Below, piece after piece: positions 35,445 to 43,914 of a DNA stretch of 64,000 nucleotides. How positions within the stretch are numbered: the stretch's first letter is position 1; each line of letters opens with the position of its first letter. Made by a program: the position numbers and the translations under genes. The DNA is taken from positions 1 through 64,000 of the forward strand of contig CAKTRJ010000005.1 of the NCBI GenBank assembly GCA_934597345.1, given 5' to 3'. Source of the DNA: an uncultured Oscillospiraceae bacterium (GTDB taxonomy: Bacteria > Bacillota > Clostridia > Oscillospirales > Oscillospiraceae). The notes beneath the pieces were generated by a model. It made no database searches, was not told the origin of the DNA, and saw only the letters and a program-made list of their open reading frames with translations.

Positions 35445-36041
35445 TCATATGTCCTGCTCCGCCGCATAGACCTCCAACAGCGTCTCCAGCGGCTGAAGCC
35501 CCGGCAGCAGCTGCCGCCCGATCCGGAAGGACGGCACGGCGCGGATCTGCTCCTGCCGCGCCTGAAAGCGGTTATTCTCATGGATGCGCCTTGCGCGGGT
35601 ATCCCACAGCGCCGTTTTCACCGGCTCGGTCAGGCCCAACGTACTCAGCAGCTCCTGCAGCACGGCGTCCCGGCCGATATCCAGATGGCGTATGGAGTGG
35701 GCATCGTACATCATGGCGTCATAGTCCTGTGTCAGCTGCGGATGATGCAGCGTGATCCACGCCCGTAGGACCAGCGCCTTCTCCGAATTCACCAGCCTGC
35801 CGCCCAGCGACGGCTGTATCCCATAGGGCTCACCCAGCCGCGCCAGAAATGCCGTCATCTCTTCATTCTGCCGGTCGGAGAGCAGCATCCTGCGGTCACA
35901 GCCCTGGGGCGGTACCTCCGGATGGATCTCGATATAGACCGATTCCAGCGCCGCCCCGGTCCTTTCTGCAAAAGCCAGCGCCCGCCTGTAGGCGACATAG
36001 CAAAAGGGACACGCAAAATCCGTATAATAGTAAAGCTTCAC
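35445..36041 (-). CDS. DsbA-family (FrnE/HCCA isomerase-like) oxidoreductase
   Basis: 198 residues with thioredoxin fold and helical insert. The active site is CPFC (Cys11-Cys14) right after the first strand KLYYYTDFA, with the cis-Pro in VPSFRIG near the C-terminus. No signal peptide, so cytoplasmic. FrnE-like proteins include thiol oxidoreductases and 2-hydroxychromene-2-carboxylate isomerase relatives. The start is a GTG after GGAGGCGAGACG. It stands alone and faces the ABC operon. Confidence 0.83.
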   Translation of the reverse strand: MKLYYYTDFACPFCYVAYRRALAFAERTGAALESVYIEIHPEVPPQGCDRRMLLSDRQNEEMTAFLARLGEPYGIQPSLGGRLVNSEKALVLRAWITLHHPQLTQDYDAMMYDAHSIRHLDIGRDAVLQELLSTLGLTEPVKTALWDTRARRIHENNRFQARQEQIRAVPSFRIGRQLLPGLQPLETLLEVYAAEQDI

Positions 36042-36142
36042 CGTCTCGCCTCCTTTTCCTCAGTATACCGCAGATTCCTCCCCTGTGCATCAGGAGATTC
36101 GCCAGCCATTTGCTGATTACTTTGCGTTTCCAGCGAACTAAC

Positions 36143-36170
36143 TTGTTTTTTTCTTGAAAGTCTGTATAAT
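36143..36170 (+). promoter_or_regulatory. Promoter for the SDR gene
   Basis: TTGTTT, 16 bases, TATAAT, about 55 bases before the start codon. Confidence 0.6.
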
Positions 36171-36224
36171 AGTAACTGTAAGCAAACCATGCGCTTATCA
36201 TCCAAATACAGAAGGGAGACCACT

Positions 36225-36992
36225 ATGGACTTCACCAACAAAGTCGTTATCGTGACTGGCGCCGGCGGTGATATGGGTACGGCGATCGTCAAGAAATTTA
36301 CCGATCTGGGTGCCAAGGCTGTGATCCTGGACATCCGTGAGGATCTCGCCCAAAAGACCGCTGAAAAGCTGCAGCTGGACGCTGAGCACGGCTATTGTCT
36401 GGCCGCCGACGTCTCCGACGAAAACAGCGTCAAGGAGACCGTCAAGAAGATCATGGATCGTTACGGCCGCATCGACGTGCTGGTCAATCTGGCCGGTATC
36501 TCCGGTCCCAGCGCCCGTACCGAGGACTATTCCTTCGAGGCGACCAAAAAGGTCTTCAGTGTGAATGTTTTCGGCACCTTCCTGATGATGCAGAACGTTC
36601 TGCCTGTCATGCAGGCGCAGAAGAGCGGCGCGATCGTCAACTTCGGCTCTGTGTCCGGCATGTTCGGTTACCCCTATGAAATTTCCTATGGCGCCAGCAA
36701 GGCCGCTGTGATCTTCATGACCAAGAACGCGGCCAACGAGAACGGCGGCAACGGCGTTCGCGTCAACAGTATCTCCCCCGGCTGGGTGGACACCGGCATG
36801 ATGAAGAGTATTCTCGCCAGCTACAAGGACGTGGGCATTGAGAACAGCTCCGACAACGTAACGCTTGGGCCCATGAACCGTCCCGGCAAGCCGGAGGAAA
36901 TGGCCAATGTGGTGGCCTTTCTGGCCTCCGACGAGGCATCCTACGTCAACGGCTCCAACTGGCTGGTAGACGGCGGCATGACCCTCGGTTAA
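36225..36992 (+). CDS. Short-chain dehydrogenase/reductase (SDR)
   Basis: 255 residues of the classical SDR family: cofactor loop TGAGGDMG (11-18), LVNLAG (NNAG-type motif, about 86-91), and catalytic Ser142, Tyr155 and Lys159 (YGASK). The Asp at the end of strand 2 (ILDIRED) points to NAD rather than NADP. It oxidises or reduces an alcohol/carbonyl pair. Substrate unknown, but as last gene of the catabolic island it may act downstream of the GRE. The ATG at 36225 follows GAAGGGAG. Confidence 0.9.
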   Translation: MDFTNKVVIVTGAGGDMGTAIVKKFTDLGAKAVILDIREDLAQKTAEKLQLDAEHGYCLAADVSDENSVKETVKKIMDRYGRIDVLVNLAGISGPSARTEDYSFEATKKVFSVNVFGTFLMMQNVLPVMQAQKSGAIVNFGSVSGMFGYPYEISYGASKAAVIFMTKNAANENGGNGVRVNSISPGWVDTGMMKSILASYKDVGIENSSDNVTLGPMNRPGKPEEMANVVAFLASDEASYVNGSNWLVDGGMTLG

Positions 36993-37053
36993 ACTCCTCT
37001 GCAAACTTCTAAATGATGACTCCTTTATGATTTACTTCCTCTCCCCTGCGCAC

Positions 37054-37097
37054 GAGAGCGCCGCGGCAATCGCCGCGGCGCTCTCACTTTTTCTTTT
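37054..37097. terminator. Strong terminator after the SDR gene
   Basis: GAGAGCGCCGCGG and CCGCGGCGCTCTC hairpin with T-rich tail. On the minus strand it would also end transcripts reading through the displaced cysS end at 37102-37144, and may be the old cysS terminator. Confidence 0.8.
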
Positions 37098-37101
37098 ATT
37101 C

Positions 37102-37144
37102 TCAGATGCGCTTCCACTTGGCGCCGCCGGGTACGTCGGTGACC
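37102..37144 (-). pseudogene. Displaced 3' end of cysS
   Basis: Encodes VTDVPGGAKWKRI and a stop in the minus direction. 37111-37144 is identical, base for base, to 39671-39704 in the real cysS (VTDVPGGAKWKRV). No other cysS sequence is next to it. This is what a site-specific insertion into the cysS 3' end would leave behind. Confidence 0.85.
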
Positions 37145-37173
37145 GCCAAATTTTTTATTTTCCCCGAAATCCC

Positions 37174-37202
37174 TTGCAAAATGTCATAAGACTTGCTATA
37201 AT
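37174..37202 (+). promoter_or_regulatory. Promoter for a candidate non-coding RNA
   Basis: TTGCAA, 17 bases, TATAAT, immediately before a folded region with no reading frame on its strand. Confidence 0.7.
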
Positions 37203-37208
37203 TTGGTT

Positions 37209-37359
37209 GAAAAACAAAAATGCGGCGGTATGTGGGTGCGCCAACACCCACATACCTGAGCAGGTGTTTGCCCCACCTACACAATGACCTTACGGTCGCA
37301 CCGCATGGGATATTATACGACATTTTCCCCCTTAGCGCAAGGGGTGCTTTTGTCGTTTT
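37209..37359 (+). ncRNA. Candidate structured RNA in the cysS insert
   Basis: The outer stem ATGCGG (37220-37225) with CCGCAT (37301-37306) encloses three hairpins. They are a perfect 12-bp stem (37227-37238 with 37245-37256), AGGTG/CACCT (37262-37266, 37274-37278) and GACC/GGTC (37286-37289, 37294-37297). A CGACA...TGTCG plus CCCCTT/AAGGGG terminator-like stem and a T run end at 37359. I cannot assign it to a known RNA family. Confidence 0.55.
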
Positions 37360-37398
37360 CCCAAGTGCTTGTGTTGCATCAGGAAGATCATCTCTTCT

Positions 37399-37477
37399 AC
37401 GCTGTGTAGGCTATCTTATGTCCTGCACAGCGTTTTTGTTTTTCGCCCATCCCCGGAGGGGCCGCCGCCCCTCCGGG
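37399..37477 (+). terminator. Terminator-like stem and GC-rich hairpin
   Basis: CGCTGTG (37400-37406) with CACAGCG (37426-37432), followed by TTTTTGTTTTT, would stop transcription from upstream. A separate 11-bp stem CCCGGAGGGGC/GCCCCTCCGGG is at 37452-37477. The rest of the gap to 37571 holds only the RBS of the next gene. Confidence 0.55.
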
Positions 37478-37571
37478 AAACCCGGGTGAAAAATGATATA
37501 TACAAGGAGGTAACGTCCATCCAATTATTCTCGTATTACATTGCCAATAATTTGATTTAGGAGGTCATTAC

Positions 37572-38537
37572 GTGTTAACCACAGCAGCACTCTCTCCTCA
37601 AAATCGCTGGAGCATGCATTTCATTGCAAGAAGATTTGTCGCTATTCTCATGCTGATAATACTATCTTTATTGTTAACTTCATGCTCAAAAAATACCGCA
37701 AAACCCGCAAAGGACGTACTAGCAGATATTCAGAATTATGATGATTACTACTCTCGTTTCAATCTGAATATAGATTCCTTTCAAATTACCAAGCGGCAAA
37801 CAAATCCCGATCAAAAAAACGATTACATATGGTGTACAGTTAATGCTTCTAATCGTGATTTCTCATGTACCAAAGAATACTATTTAGTCTATATATTGTA
37901 CAACGACGGTTGGTCTTTAGACGACTTCAATGATAATTTCGTTGATCTTACTCCAACGTTCTATCCATCAGAAGACGAAGCTTGCGCCTTTTTCGACTTT
38001 TTACTTGACGAATATGACTTTATTGGCGAAACAGCACGGGATGAAATGTCTGTATCCTTTCAGGCCACATGGCAAGTTGAACATCTATATCTAATTTCTA
38101 CCTATGTGACTACTATAGACTTTGTATTTTCACCTGCGAACGGCTGGGAGTCCAATTCTTCAACTCAAGAAATATCTCACTCTCTTGATATTATCGGAAC
38201 ATGGGTTTACGAAGACAGTGTACGATATTATTCAATTGATATTATTAGCTTAGGCGAGTGGGAAACAGACGACCTATGGGGCTACAAATACTCATATGTC
38301 ACATTGTCATATCATATTGAGGGAGATGGCTATTGTTATGATAGCAACGGCCAGACAAAGTGGAAACTGTCCGAATACGACCCTAAAAATGGCTGGTGGA
38401 GCTTTTCCAGCGAAGGACTTCCCGTTGAAATCTCTCTTTATGCAGGCAAAGGAAAAAGTAACGGCGAAGCCGGACTGTTTTATTGCGAAATGTGGACAAG
38501 CAGTCTTGATCATGTTTTTAATCTAGTCAAAAAGTGA
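37572..38537 (+). CDS. Lipoprotein of unknown function (insert paralogue 1)
   Basis: 321 residues starting at a GTG after AGGAGG. The basic N-terminus, hydrophobic stretch and lipobox LLTSC (Cys about 38) indicate a surface lipoprotein. The first half shares a pattern with the next gene (ITKRQT..., YYLVYILYNDGW against YYIMTYWLYNSGW, and DIIGTW against DAIGSW). Rich in Tyr, Asp and Ser, with AT-rich codons unlike the host genes nearby. No known domain recognised. Probably acquired with the insert. Confidence 0.8.
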   Translation: MLTTAALSPQNRWSMHFIARRFVAILMLIILSLLLTSCSKNTAKPAKDVLADIQNYDDYYSRFNLNIDSFQITKRQTNPDQKNDYIWCTVNASNRDFSCTKEYYLVYILYNDGWSLDDFNDNFVDLTPTFYPSEDEACAFFDFLLDEYDFIGETARDEMSVSFQATWQVEHLYLISTYVTTIDFVFSPANGWESNSSTQEISHSLDIIGTWVYEDSVRYYSIDIISLGEWETDDLWGYKYSYVTLSYHIEGDGYCYDSNGQTKWKLSEYDPKNGWWSFSSEGLPVEISLYAGKGKSNGEAGLFYCEMWTSSLDHVFNLVKK

Positions 38538-38577
38538 AAAACAAATTTTTTTCATTATGGATAACGAGGAGGAGAAA

Positions 38578-39552
38578 ATGAAGAAGCTACTGGTTGTGAT
38601 TCTCGCTGCAATCGCGATCTTGCTACTGGCGGGCTGCGGGGAAAAGCCTGCGTCTGAGGCAACACTAAAAGAGGACATCTATAACAGCAGCAATTTTTCC
38701 CGTTTTTCAGAGCAGCTCGAAATGGAAATCACAAATTTAGAAATAGTCAAGAGGCAGACGAGCACAAAAGACAAGGTTGACACCGTGTGGGTCAAGGTAA
38801 CGGCGGCAGGAGATACCGCCGAGGGCGAAATGTATTATATAATGACATATTGGCTTTATAACAGTGGCTGGCAAATAGAGAGCATTACCGATGATGAAGT
38901 TAATCAATGGAATCTCATCCCAACGAAAGGCGTTGATGATGAGACTATACTTGCATATGTTAAAAGCGAATCCAATCTCGACGACTTTGAGTATCTTTCT
39001 GTAGAATCGCTATTCCCCGACAAAACCGAGTATCATTACGTTCAGCGAGTAGAATATCACAATTATATGACAGAGAGCCGTATTTACAAGGTTTCTTGCT
39101 CTTTTTCTTCAAGCAGTTACGAATGGGAAATCACCGGCATGGAATGTGTGTCCTTAAAGCCTGAATGGGATGCTATCGGTTCATGGTATGGTAGTGGAGA
39201 AACCTACTACTATTATACTGTTTTTAAGTCGACGCAAACGGAGTACACTATAAGCGCAAATGTGTACCAAAGTGATGAAACTACACTCTCAATAGACTAT
39301 GATGTATCGGGCATTCAAGGAAAACATGAGACTGGAACAGTTTATTTTGATTTAACCTCCCCTACCATAGACGGACGAAATGGGAATTTGGTATATACGG
39401 ATGATACTTTGTTGGGAAATTCATCATTTCTAACATCAACTCGGTTATTGGGTTCTGCTGGCGCAGAAGTATATTTTATCTTTCATGAAGATTTAGGTTT
39501 ATATTTGCATGTAAGAAATGGCGACGATTACTTTTTAATGCAAGAAATCTGA
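38578..39552 (+). CDS. Lipoprotein of unknown function (insert paralogue 2)
   Basis: 324 residues. The ATG at 38578 follows GAGGAGGAGAAA, and an earlier in-frame ATG at 38557 lacks an RBS. Signal peptide with lipobox LLAGC (Cys about 21). It is paralogous to the upstream gene, with which it shares a transcript (40-base gap). The pattern of a strand-rich N-terminal domain followed by an IGSW domain suggests two extracytoplasmic beta domains. Function unknown, AT-rich coding. Confidence 0.8.
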   Translation: MKKLLVVILAAIAILLLAGCGEKPASEATLKEDIYNSSNFSRFSEQLEMEITNLEIVKRQTSTKDKVDTVWVKVTAAGDTAEGEMYYIMTYWLYNSGWQIESITDDEVNQWNLIPTKGVDDETILAYVKSESNLDDFEYLSVESLFPDKTEYHYVQRVEYHNYMTESRIYKVSCSFSSSSYEWEITGMECVSLKPEWDAIGSWYGSGETYYYYTVFKSTQTEYTISANVYQSDETTLSIDYDVSGIQGKHETGTVYFDLTSPTIDGRNGNLVYTDDTLLGNSSFLTSTRLLGSAGAEVYFIFHEDLGLYLHVRNGDDYFLMQEI

Positions 39553-39609
39553 AGTCTTTTTCGACTGCTCGATGTATTTTTACTTTAAATATCTCTAAGG
39601 CGGCAAAGC

Positions 39610-39657
39610 AAATTAAAAAAACAAGGCAGAGATACCTCAGCCTTGTTTTTTAATTTG
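39610..39657. terminator. Bidirectional terminator at the insert/cysS junction
   Basis: An 18-bp perfect inverted repeat (39610-39627 with 39640-39657) containing ACAAGGC/GCCTTGT and flanking A/T runs. It serves both the lipoprotein genes and cysS, and was probably brought in by the insert. Confidence 0.88.
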
Positions 39658-39661
39658 CACT

Positions 39662-41110
39662 TTACACTCTCTTCCACTTGGCGCCGCCGGGTACGTCGGT
39701 GACCTCGATACCCTGCGCCTTCAGCTCGTCGCGGATACGGTCGGCCTCGGCGAAGCTCTTGGCTTTCTTGGCGTCGGCGCGGGCGCGGATCAGCTGCTCC
39801 ACAGCGGCGTCCTCCTCGCCGGACTCGCTGATGACGGTAAAGCCGCCTGCCGCAGGAGCGGCCGCCGCCTGCTTGCTGCGCAGCTCCGCCGCCTTCTCCA
39901 GCAGCTTCAGGCCCAGCACGGTGTCAAAGCTGTCCAGCAGGGCCAGCTTGGTCTTGTCGTTGGTCTTGGCCTTCAGCACGTCATACAGCACGGTAACGCC
40001 CATGGAGGTGTTCAGGTCGTTGTCCATGGCCTTCATGAACTTGGCCTTGTACTCGTCAAACACCGCCTGATCCACATCGCCCTCGTCCTTCAGGGCGGCG
40101 ATCTTGCTCAGCAGCTTATTGAAGGCCACGGTGGCGTTGTCCAGATTCTCCCAGCTGAACAGCAGGCCCTTGCGGTAGTGGCTCTGGAGGCAGAAGAAGC
40201 GGTAAGCCAGCGGGTCATAGCCCTTCTGCTCCAGCAGAGAGACGGTCAGGAACTCGCCCTTGGACTTGGACATTTTACCGTGGTCGGTGTTCAGGTGGGC
40301 CACATGGAACCACTGGGGGCACCAGGGATGGCCCAGATAGCTCTCGGACTGGGCGATCTCGTTGGTGTGGTGGGGGAAGGCGTTGTCCACGCCGCCGCAG
40401 TGCAGGTCAAGATACTCGCCGTTGAACTTCATGGAGATGCCGGAGCACTCGATGTGCCAGCCGGGATAGCCCACGCCCCAGGGGGAGTCCCATTTCAGGG
40501 CCTGATCCTCGAACTTGGACTTGGTGAACCACAGCACGAAGTCGTTCTTATTGCGCTTGTTGGTGTCCTCCTCCACGCCCTCGCGGACGCCCACGGCCAG
40601 ATCTTCCTCATTGTGGTCGTTGAAGATATAGTAGCGCTCCAGCTTGCTGGTATCGAAGTAGATGTTGCCGCCGGCCTGATAGGCGTAGCCGGTGTCCAGC
40701 AGCTTGGTGATGATCTTGATATAGTCGTCGATCAAGCCGGTGGCGGGCTGCACCACGTCGGGGCGCTTGATGTTCAGCTTGCGGCAGTCCTCAAAGAAGG
40801 CGTCGGTGTAGTACTGGGCGATCTCCATGACGGTCTTGTGCTCGCGCTTGGCGCCCTTGAGCATCTTGTCCTCGCCCTCGTCGGCGTCGGAGGTCAGGTG
40901 GCCCACGTCGGTGATGTTCATGACGCGGTTCACGTCATAGCCGGCGTAGCGCAGGTACTTCTCCAGCACGTCCTCCATGATATAGGAGCGCAGGTTGCCG
41001 ATGTGGGCGAAGTGATACACGGTGGGGCCGCAGGTATACATCTCCACATGGCCGGGGGTATGGGTCTTAAATTCATCCTTGCGATGGGTGGCGGAATTGT
41101 ACAGATACAT
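39662..41110 (-). CDS. cysS: Cysteinyl-tRNA synthetase
   Basis: 482 residues of a class Ia synthetase: the zinc/substrate Cys in YTCGPTVY, HIGN (HIGH-type) motif, the HIECSG and CGGVDNAFPHHTNE zinc region, and the KMSKS loop (GKMSKSKG). An Ala-rich linker near residues 405-415 precedes the tRNA-binding C-terminal domain. The start ATG at 41110 follows AGGAGAAACC. It is controlled by an upstream T-box. The last 11 codons before Arg-Val-stop form the 34-bp repeat also found at 37111-37144. Confidence 0.96.
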   Translation of the reverse strand: MYLYNSATHRKDEFKTHTPGHVEMYTCGPTVYHFAHIGNLRSYIMEDVLEKYLRYAGYDVNRVMNITDVGHLTSDADEGEDKMLKGAKREHKTVMEIAQYYTDAFFEDCRKLNIKRPDVVQPATGLIDDYIKIITKLLDTGYAYQAGGNIYFDTSKLERYYIFNDHNEEDLAVGVREGVEEDTNKRNKNDFVLWFTKSKFEDQALKWDSPWGVGYPGWHIECSGISMKFNGEYLDLHCGGVDNAFPHHTNEIAQSESYLGHPWCPQWFHVAHLNTDHGKMSKSKGEFLTVSLLEQKGYDPLAYRFFCLQSHYRKGLLFSWENLDNATVAFNKLLSKIAALKDEGDVDQAVFDEYKAKFMKAMDNDLNTSMGVTVLYDVLKAKTNDKTKLALLDSFDTVLGLKLLEKAAELRSKQAAAAPAAGGFTVISESGEEDAAVEQLIRARADAKKAKSFAEADRIRDELKAQGIEVTDVPGGAKWKRV

Positions 41111-41153
41111 GGTGGTTTCTCCTTTTATATGGTTAATTTGTAATCGGCAATAC

Positions 41154-41395
41154 AAAAAACGCCTCTCAGACAGCATTGTCTGAGAGGCGAAAATAACTTC
41201 GCGGTTCCACTCTCGTTTATCACTCAAGTCCGGCCTGATGACGGCGGCCAGCCGGAGGGCATCCACATCCCCCGCGCTCCCGGACGCACTTTCTGCCCGC
41301 AGCGGGTGAAAGGGCTTTCAGCCGGTGGCCCCTTCTCTCTATCCCCGTGGGATGGACATACTCTTTCCGATCGTCGCGCTGTTCATTTGTCGCGT
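41154..41395 (-). promoter_or_regulatory. T-box riboswitch of cysS
   Basis: The minus-strand leader contains the T-box core AGAGTGGAACCGCG (41200-41213), followed by a 13-bp terminator stem (41160-41189) with a T run. Uncharged tRNA-Cys would favour the antiterminator. Several TGC triplets occur in the Stem I region, but I could not place the specifier with certainty. Its limits are approximate. Confidence 0.9.
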
Positions 41396-41422
41396 TTATT
41401 TTAACAGGCTTTCGCTCTGGTG

Positions 41423-41959
41423 TCAAGCCTCTTTGGCCGTCTTGAACACGTCGGCGTTCTTCACGAAATACTCCACGCCGGAGTACACGGTGGTCACCAG
41501 GATCACGATCTGGCACACGATGTTCAGGCTGTGAGGAATGCCGAACAGGATCAGGCAGATGCACACCATGGTACTGGCGGTCTTGATCTTGCCCGACCAG
41601 GCGGCGGCGATGACGCGGCCCTTCTCCACGGCTACCAGCCGCATACCGGACACGGCGAACTCCCGCACCAGCACGACGGCCAGGATCCACGCCAGCATGT
41701 CGCCCTGCTCTACGAAGCAGCACAGCGCCGCCATCACAAGGCATTTATCCGCCAGCGGATCCATGAACTTGCCGAAATCGGAGATTTGGTTATAATGCCG
41801 GGCAATGTAGCCGTCGGCAAAGTCCGTCAGGCAGGCCACGATGTACACGCCCAGCGCCCAATAGCGGCTGCCGGGAAAGTTCACATACATCAGCACCAGA
41901 AACACGGGGATCATCAGCACGCGGCCGATGGTCAGATAGTTGGCCATATTTTTCGGCAT
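41423..41959 (-). CDS. pgsA: CDP-diacylglycerol-glycerol-3-phosphate 3-phosphatidyltransferase
   Basis: 178 residues with several membrane helices and the CDP-alcohol phosphotransferase signature DFADGYIARHYNQISDFGKFMDPLADK (D-G-A-R-G-D-D pattern). It makes phosphatidylglycerol phosphate, the precursor of phosphatidylglycerol and cardiolipin. Starts 3 bases after the rimO stop. The order rimO-pgsA is common in Firmicutes. Confidence 0.94.
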   Translation of the reverse strand: MPKNMANYLTIGRVLMIPVFLVLMYVNFPGSRYWALGVYIVACLTDFADGYIARHYNQISDFGKFMDPLADKCLVMAALCCFVEQGDMLAWILAVVLVREFAVSGMRLVAVEKGRVIAAAWSGKIKTASTMVCICLILFGIPHSLNIVCQIVILVTTVYSGVEYFVKNADVFKTAKEA

Positions 41960-41962
41960 GGT

Positions 41963-43282
41963 TCATTCCTCCCTTTCGCCCACCAGCTCGCCGTCCATGG
42001 CGCCGGTGATGCGCACTGTCACGAAGTCGCCGGGATCCACGTCGGCCTCGCTTGTGAAATAGATATGTCCGTCGATATCGGGGCTTTCCGCGTAGCTGCG
42101 GCCCATGTACTGCATGGACTGGGGGTCGAAGCCCTCGCACAGTACCTCCGCCAGATCGCCCATGCGGCTTTCGTTGAAATCATCCATGATGCGGGACTGC
42201 ACGTCCACCACCAGCTCGGCGCGGCGCTCCGCTTCGGCGGTGTCCACACGGTTGGGCATCCCGGCGGCTTCGGTGCCCTCCTCCGGGGAGTAGGGGAACA
42301 CGCCCGCCCGCTCGATGTGGGTCTCCCGCAGGAATTCGCACAACTCATTGAAGGCGGCCTCGTCCTCATAGGGCAGGCCGGTGATGAGACTGGTACGCAG
42401 CACCACGCCGGGGATCCTTGCCCGCAGCTTCTCCATCAGCGCCAGCAGGCCCGCGTGGGTCTCATGGCGGCGCATGGCCTTCAGGATGGTGTCGTTGCAG
42501 TGCTGGATGGGCATGTCGATATACTTGCAGATCTTCGGCTCCGCCGCGATGGTATCGATCAGCTCGTCGGTGATGGTGTCGGGGTAGAGATAGTGCAGGC
42601 GGATCCAGTGGAAATCCAGCTTGCACAGCTCCCGCAGCAGCTCCGGCAGCTTCTTCTCATGATAGAGGTCTATGCCGTAGCGGGTGATGTCCTGGGCGAT
42701 CACGATGCACTCCTTCACGCCGTCTGCCGCCAGCGCACGGGCCTCGGTCAGGATATCCTCCATGGGACGGCTGCGGTAGCGGCCCCGCAGTTTGGGGATG
42801 ATGCAGTAGGCGCAGCTGTTGGAGCAGCCCTCGGCAATGCGCAGATAGGCGAAGTGAGTGGGGGTGGACAGCACACGGGGTAGCTCCTCCACCGCGCCGT
42901 TGATGTCGCTGAAATGGGTGCAGTCCTCTCCGGCCATCACCTGCTCCACGGCAGATACGATATCGCCGTAGTCGGCGGTGCCCATCATGCCGTCGATCTC
43001 CGGCAGCTCCGCCATCATTTCATCCCGGTAGCGCTGGCTCAGGCAGCCGGTCACCAGAATTTTCTTCACCTCGCCTGCCGCCTTCAATTCCGCGGCAGAG
43101 AGAATCGTCTCGATGGCCTCCGTTTTGGCGCTGTCAATAAAGCCGCAGGTATTGATGACCACCACATCGCTGCCGTTGACATCCTCCTGCACAGTCATGC
43201 CCGCCTGCAGACACATGGCCATCATCTGCTCCGTGTTGACGCGGTTTTTGTCGCAGCCAAGGGAGATAAAGGATACGTTCAT
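41963..43282 (-). CDS. rimO: Ribosomal protein S12 methylthiotransferase RimO
   Basis: 439 residues. The opening FISLGCDKNRVNTEQM is the RimO form of the UPF0004 domain. CxxxCxxC is seen in GCSNSCAYCIIP, and a TRAM domain is at the C-terminus. It adds a methylthio group to Asp89 (E. coli numbering) of ribosomal protein S12. RBS GAGGAGACC. In a run with recA-recX upstream and pgsA downstream. Confidence 0.95.
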   Translation of the reverse strand: MNVSFISLGCDKNRVNTEQMMAMCLQAGMTVQEDVNGSDVVVINTCGFIDSAKTEAIETILSAAELKAAGEVKKILVTGCLSQRYRDEMMAELPEIDGMMGTADYGDIVSAVEQVMAGEDCTHFSDINGAVEELPRVLSTPTHFAYLRIAEGCSNSCAYCIIPKLRGRYRSRPMEDILTEARALAADGVKECIVIAQDITRYGIDLYHEKKLPELLRELCKLDFHWIRLHYLYPDTITDELIDTIAAEPKICKYIDMPIQHCNDTILKAMRRHETHAGLLALMEKLRARIPGVVLRTSLITGLPYEDEAAFNELCEFLRETHIERAGVFPYSPEEGTEAAGMPNRVDTAEAERRAELVVDVQSRIMDDFNESRMGDLAEVLCEGFDPQSMQYMGRSYAESPDIDGHIYFTSEADVDPGDFVTVRITGAMDGELVGEREE

Positions 43283-43296
43283 AGGTCTCCTCGTTT

Positions 43297-43914
43297 CTAT
43301 TCTTCTATTTCCCCGCCCAGGCGGTTCAGAGCCGGGCGGATATCATTCCAGGAAAAGCCCCGCCGCAGCAGGGCGTCGCTGAGCTTTTTCAGCATGGCGC
43401 GGTCGGGCGTTCTGCCGCCCAGCTTCTTTTTCAGGAAGCCGTCGATAGCGTCGGCGCTGTCAGGCAGCTGGGAAAGCGCATCCTCCCACAGCTGGCGGGG
43501 GATGCCCCTCCTTTGCAGCTCCTGCCGCACCCGGCCGGGGCCGTAACCGCCGGCGGCGTAGTGCCGGGCAATGACCCCGGCGTAGGCGGCATCGTCCACC
43601 GCCCCCAGAGATTCCAGCCAATCCGCCGTCTCCTCCGCCGTGTCAAGGTCAATACCTTTACGGTTCAGCTTGTCCGTCAGCTCCTTACGGGACAGCATCC
43701 GGCCCGATGCCAGCCGCGCCGCGGCGGCACGACTCTCAGACCGCCTGCCCGTATTTTGTAATTGTACCACAAGTTCAGGGGATAAGTCCATACCCTGATA
43801 CAAGCCAAATTGCAGGAGCTCGTTCTGGGTGATCCGGAGGGGGTCGCCCTCCTCCAGATACACCAGCACGCGCTCCTGCACATGTTTGGAATTTTCGATC
43901 CGTGTGATCCTCAT
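43297..43914 (-). CDS. recX: RecA regulator RecX
   Basis: 205 residues, mostly helical, built of three-helix RecX repeats. Typical stretches are [31 protein letters not shown] and [10 protein letters not shown]. RecX inhibits or modulates RecA filaments. Its ATG overlaps the recA stop by 4 bases, the classic recA-recX arrangement with coupled translation. Confidence 0.9.
   Translation of the reverse strand: MRITRIENSKHVQERVLVYLEEGDPLRITQNELLQFGLYQGMDLSPELVVQLQNTGRRSESRAAAARLASGRMLSRKELTDKLNRKGIDLDTAEETADWLESLGAVDDAAYAGVIARHYAAGGYGPGRVRQELQRRGIPRQLWEDALSQLPDSADAIDGFLKKKLGGRTPDRAMLKKLSDALLRRGFSWNDIRPALNRLGGEIEE

Larger units (their letters stand above)
37111..39704. mobile_element. AT-rich insert bounded by 34-bp cysS 3'-end direct repeats
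   Basis: The two 34-bp perfect direct repeats (37111-37144 and 39671-39704) enclose about 2.5 kb that is markedly more AT-rich than its surroundings. It holds a candidate structured RNA and two paralogous lipoprotein genes. No integrase, transposase or inverted terminal repeat is seen, so this would be a non-autonomous or decayed integrative element. Confidence 0.6.

Noticed and set aside
37102-37323. 73-residue minus-strand frame ending in the cysS C-terminus
   Set aside because: Only the last codons are cysS-like. The rest is antisense to the candidate RNA and looks non-coding.
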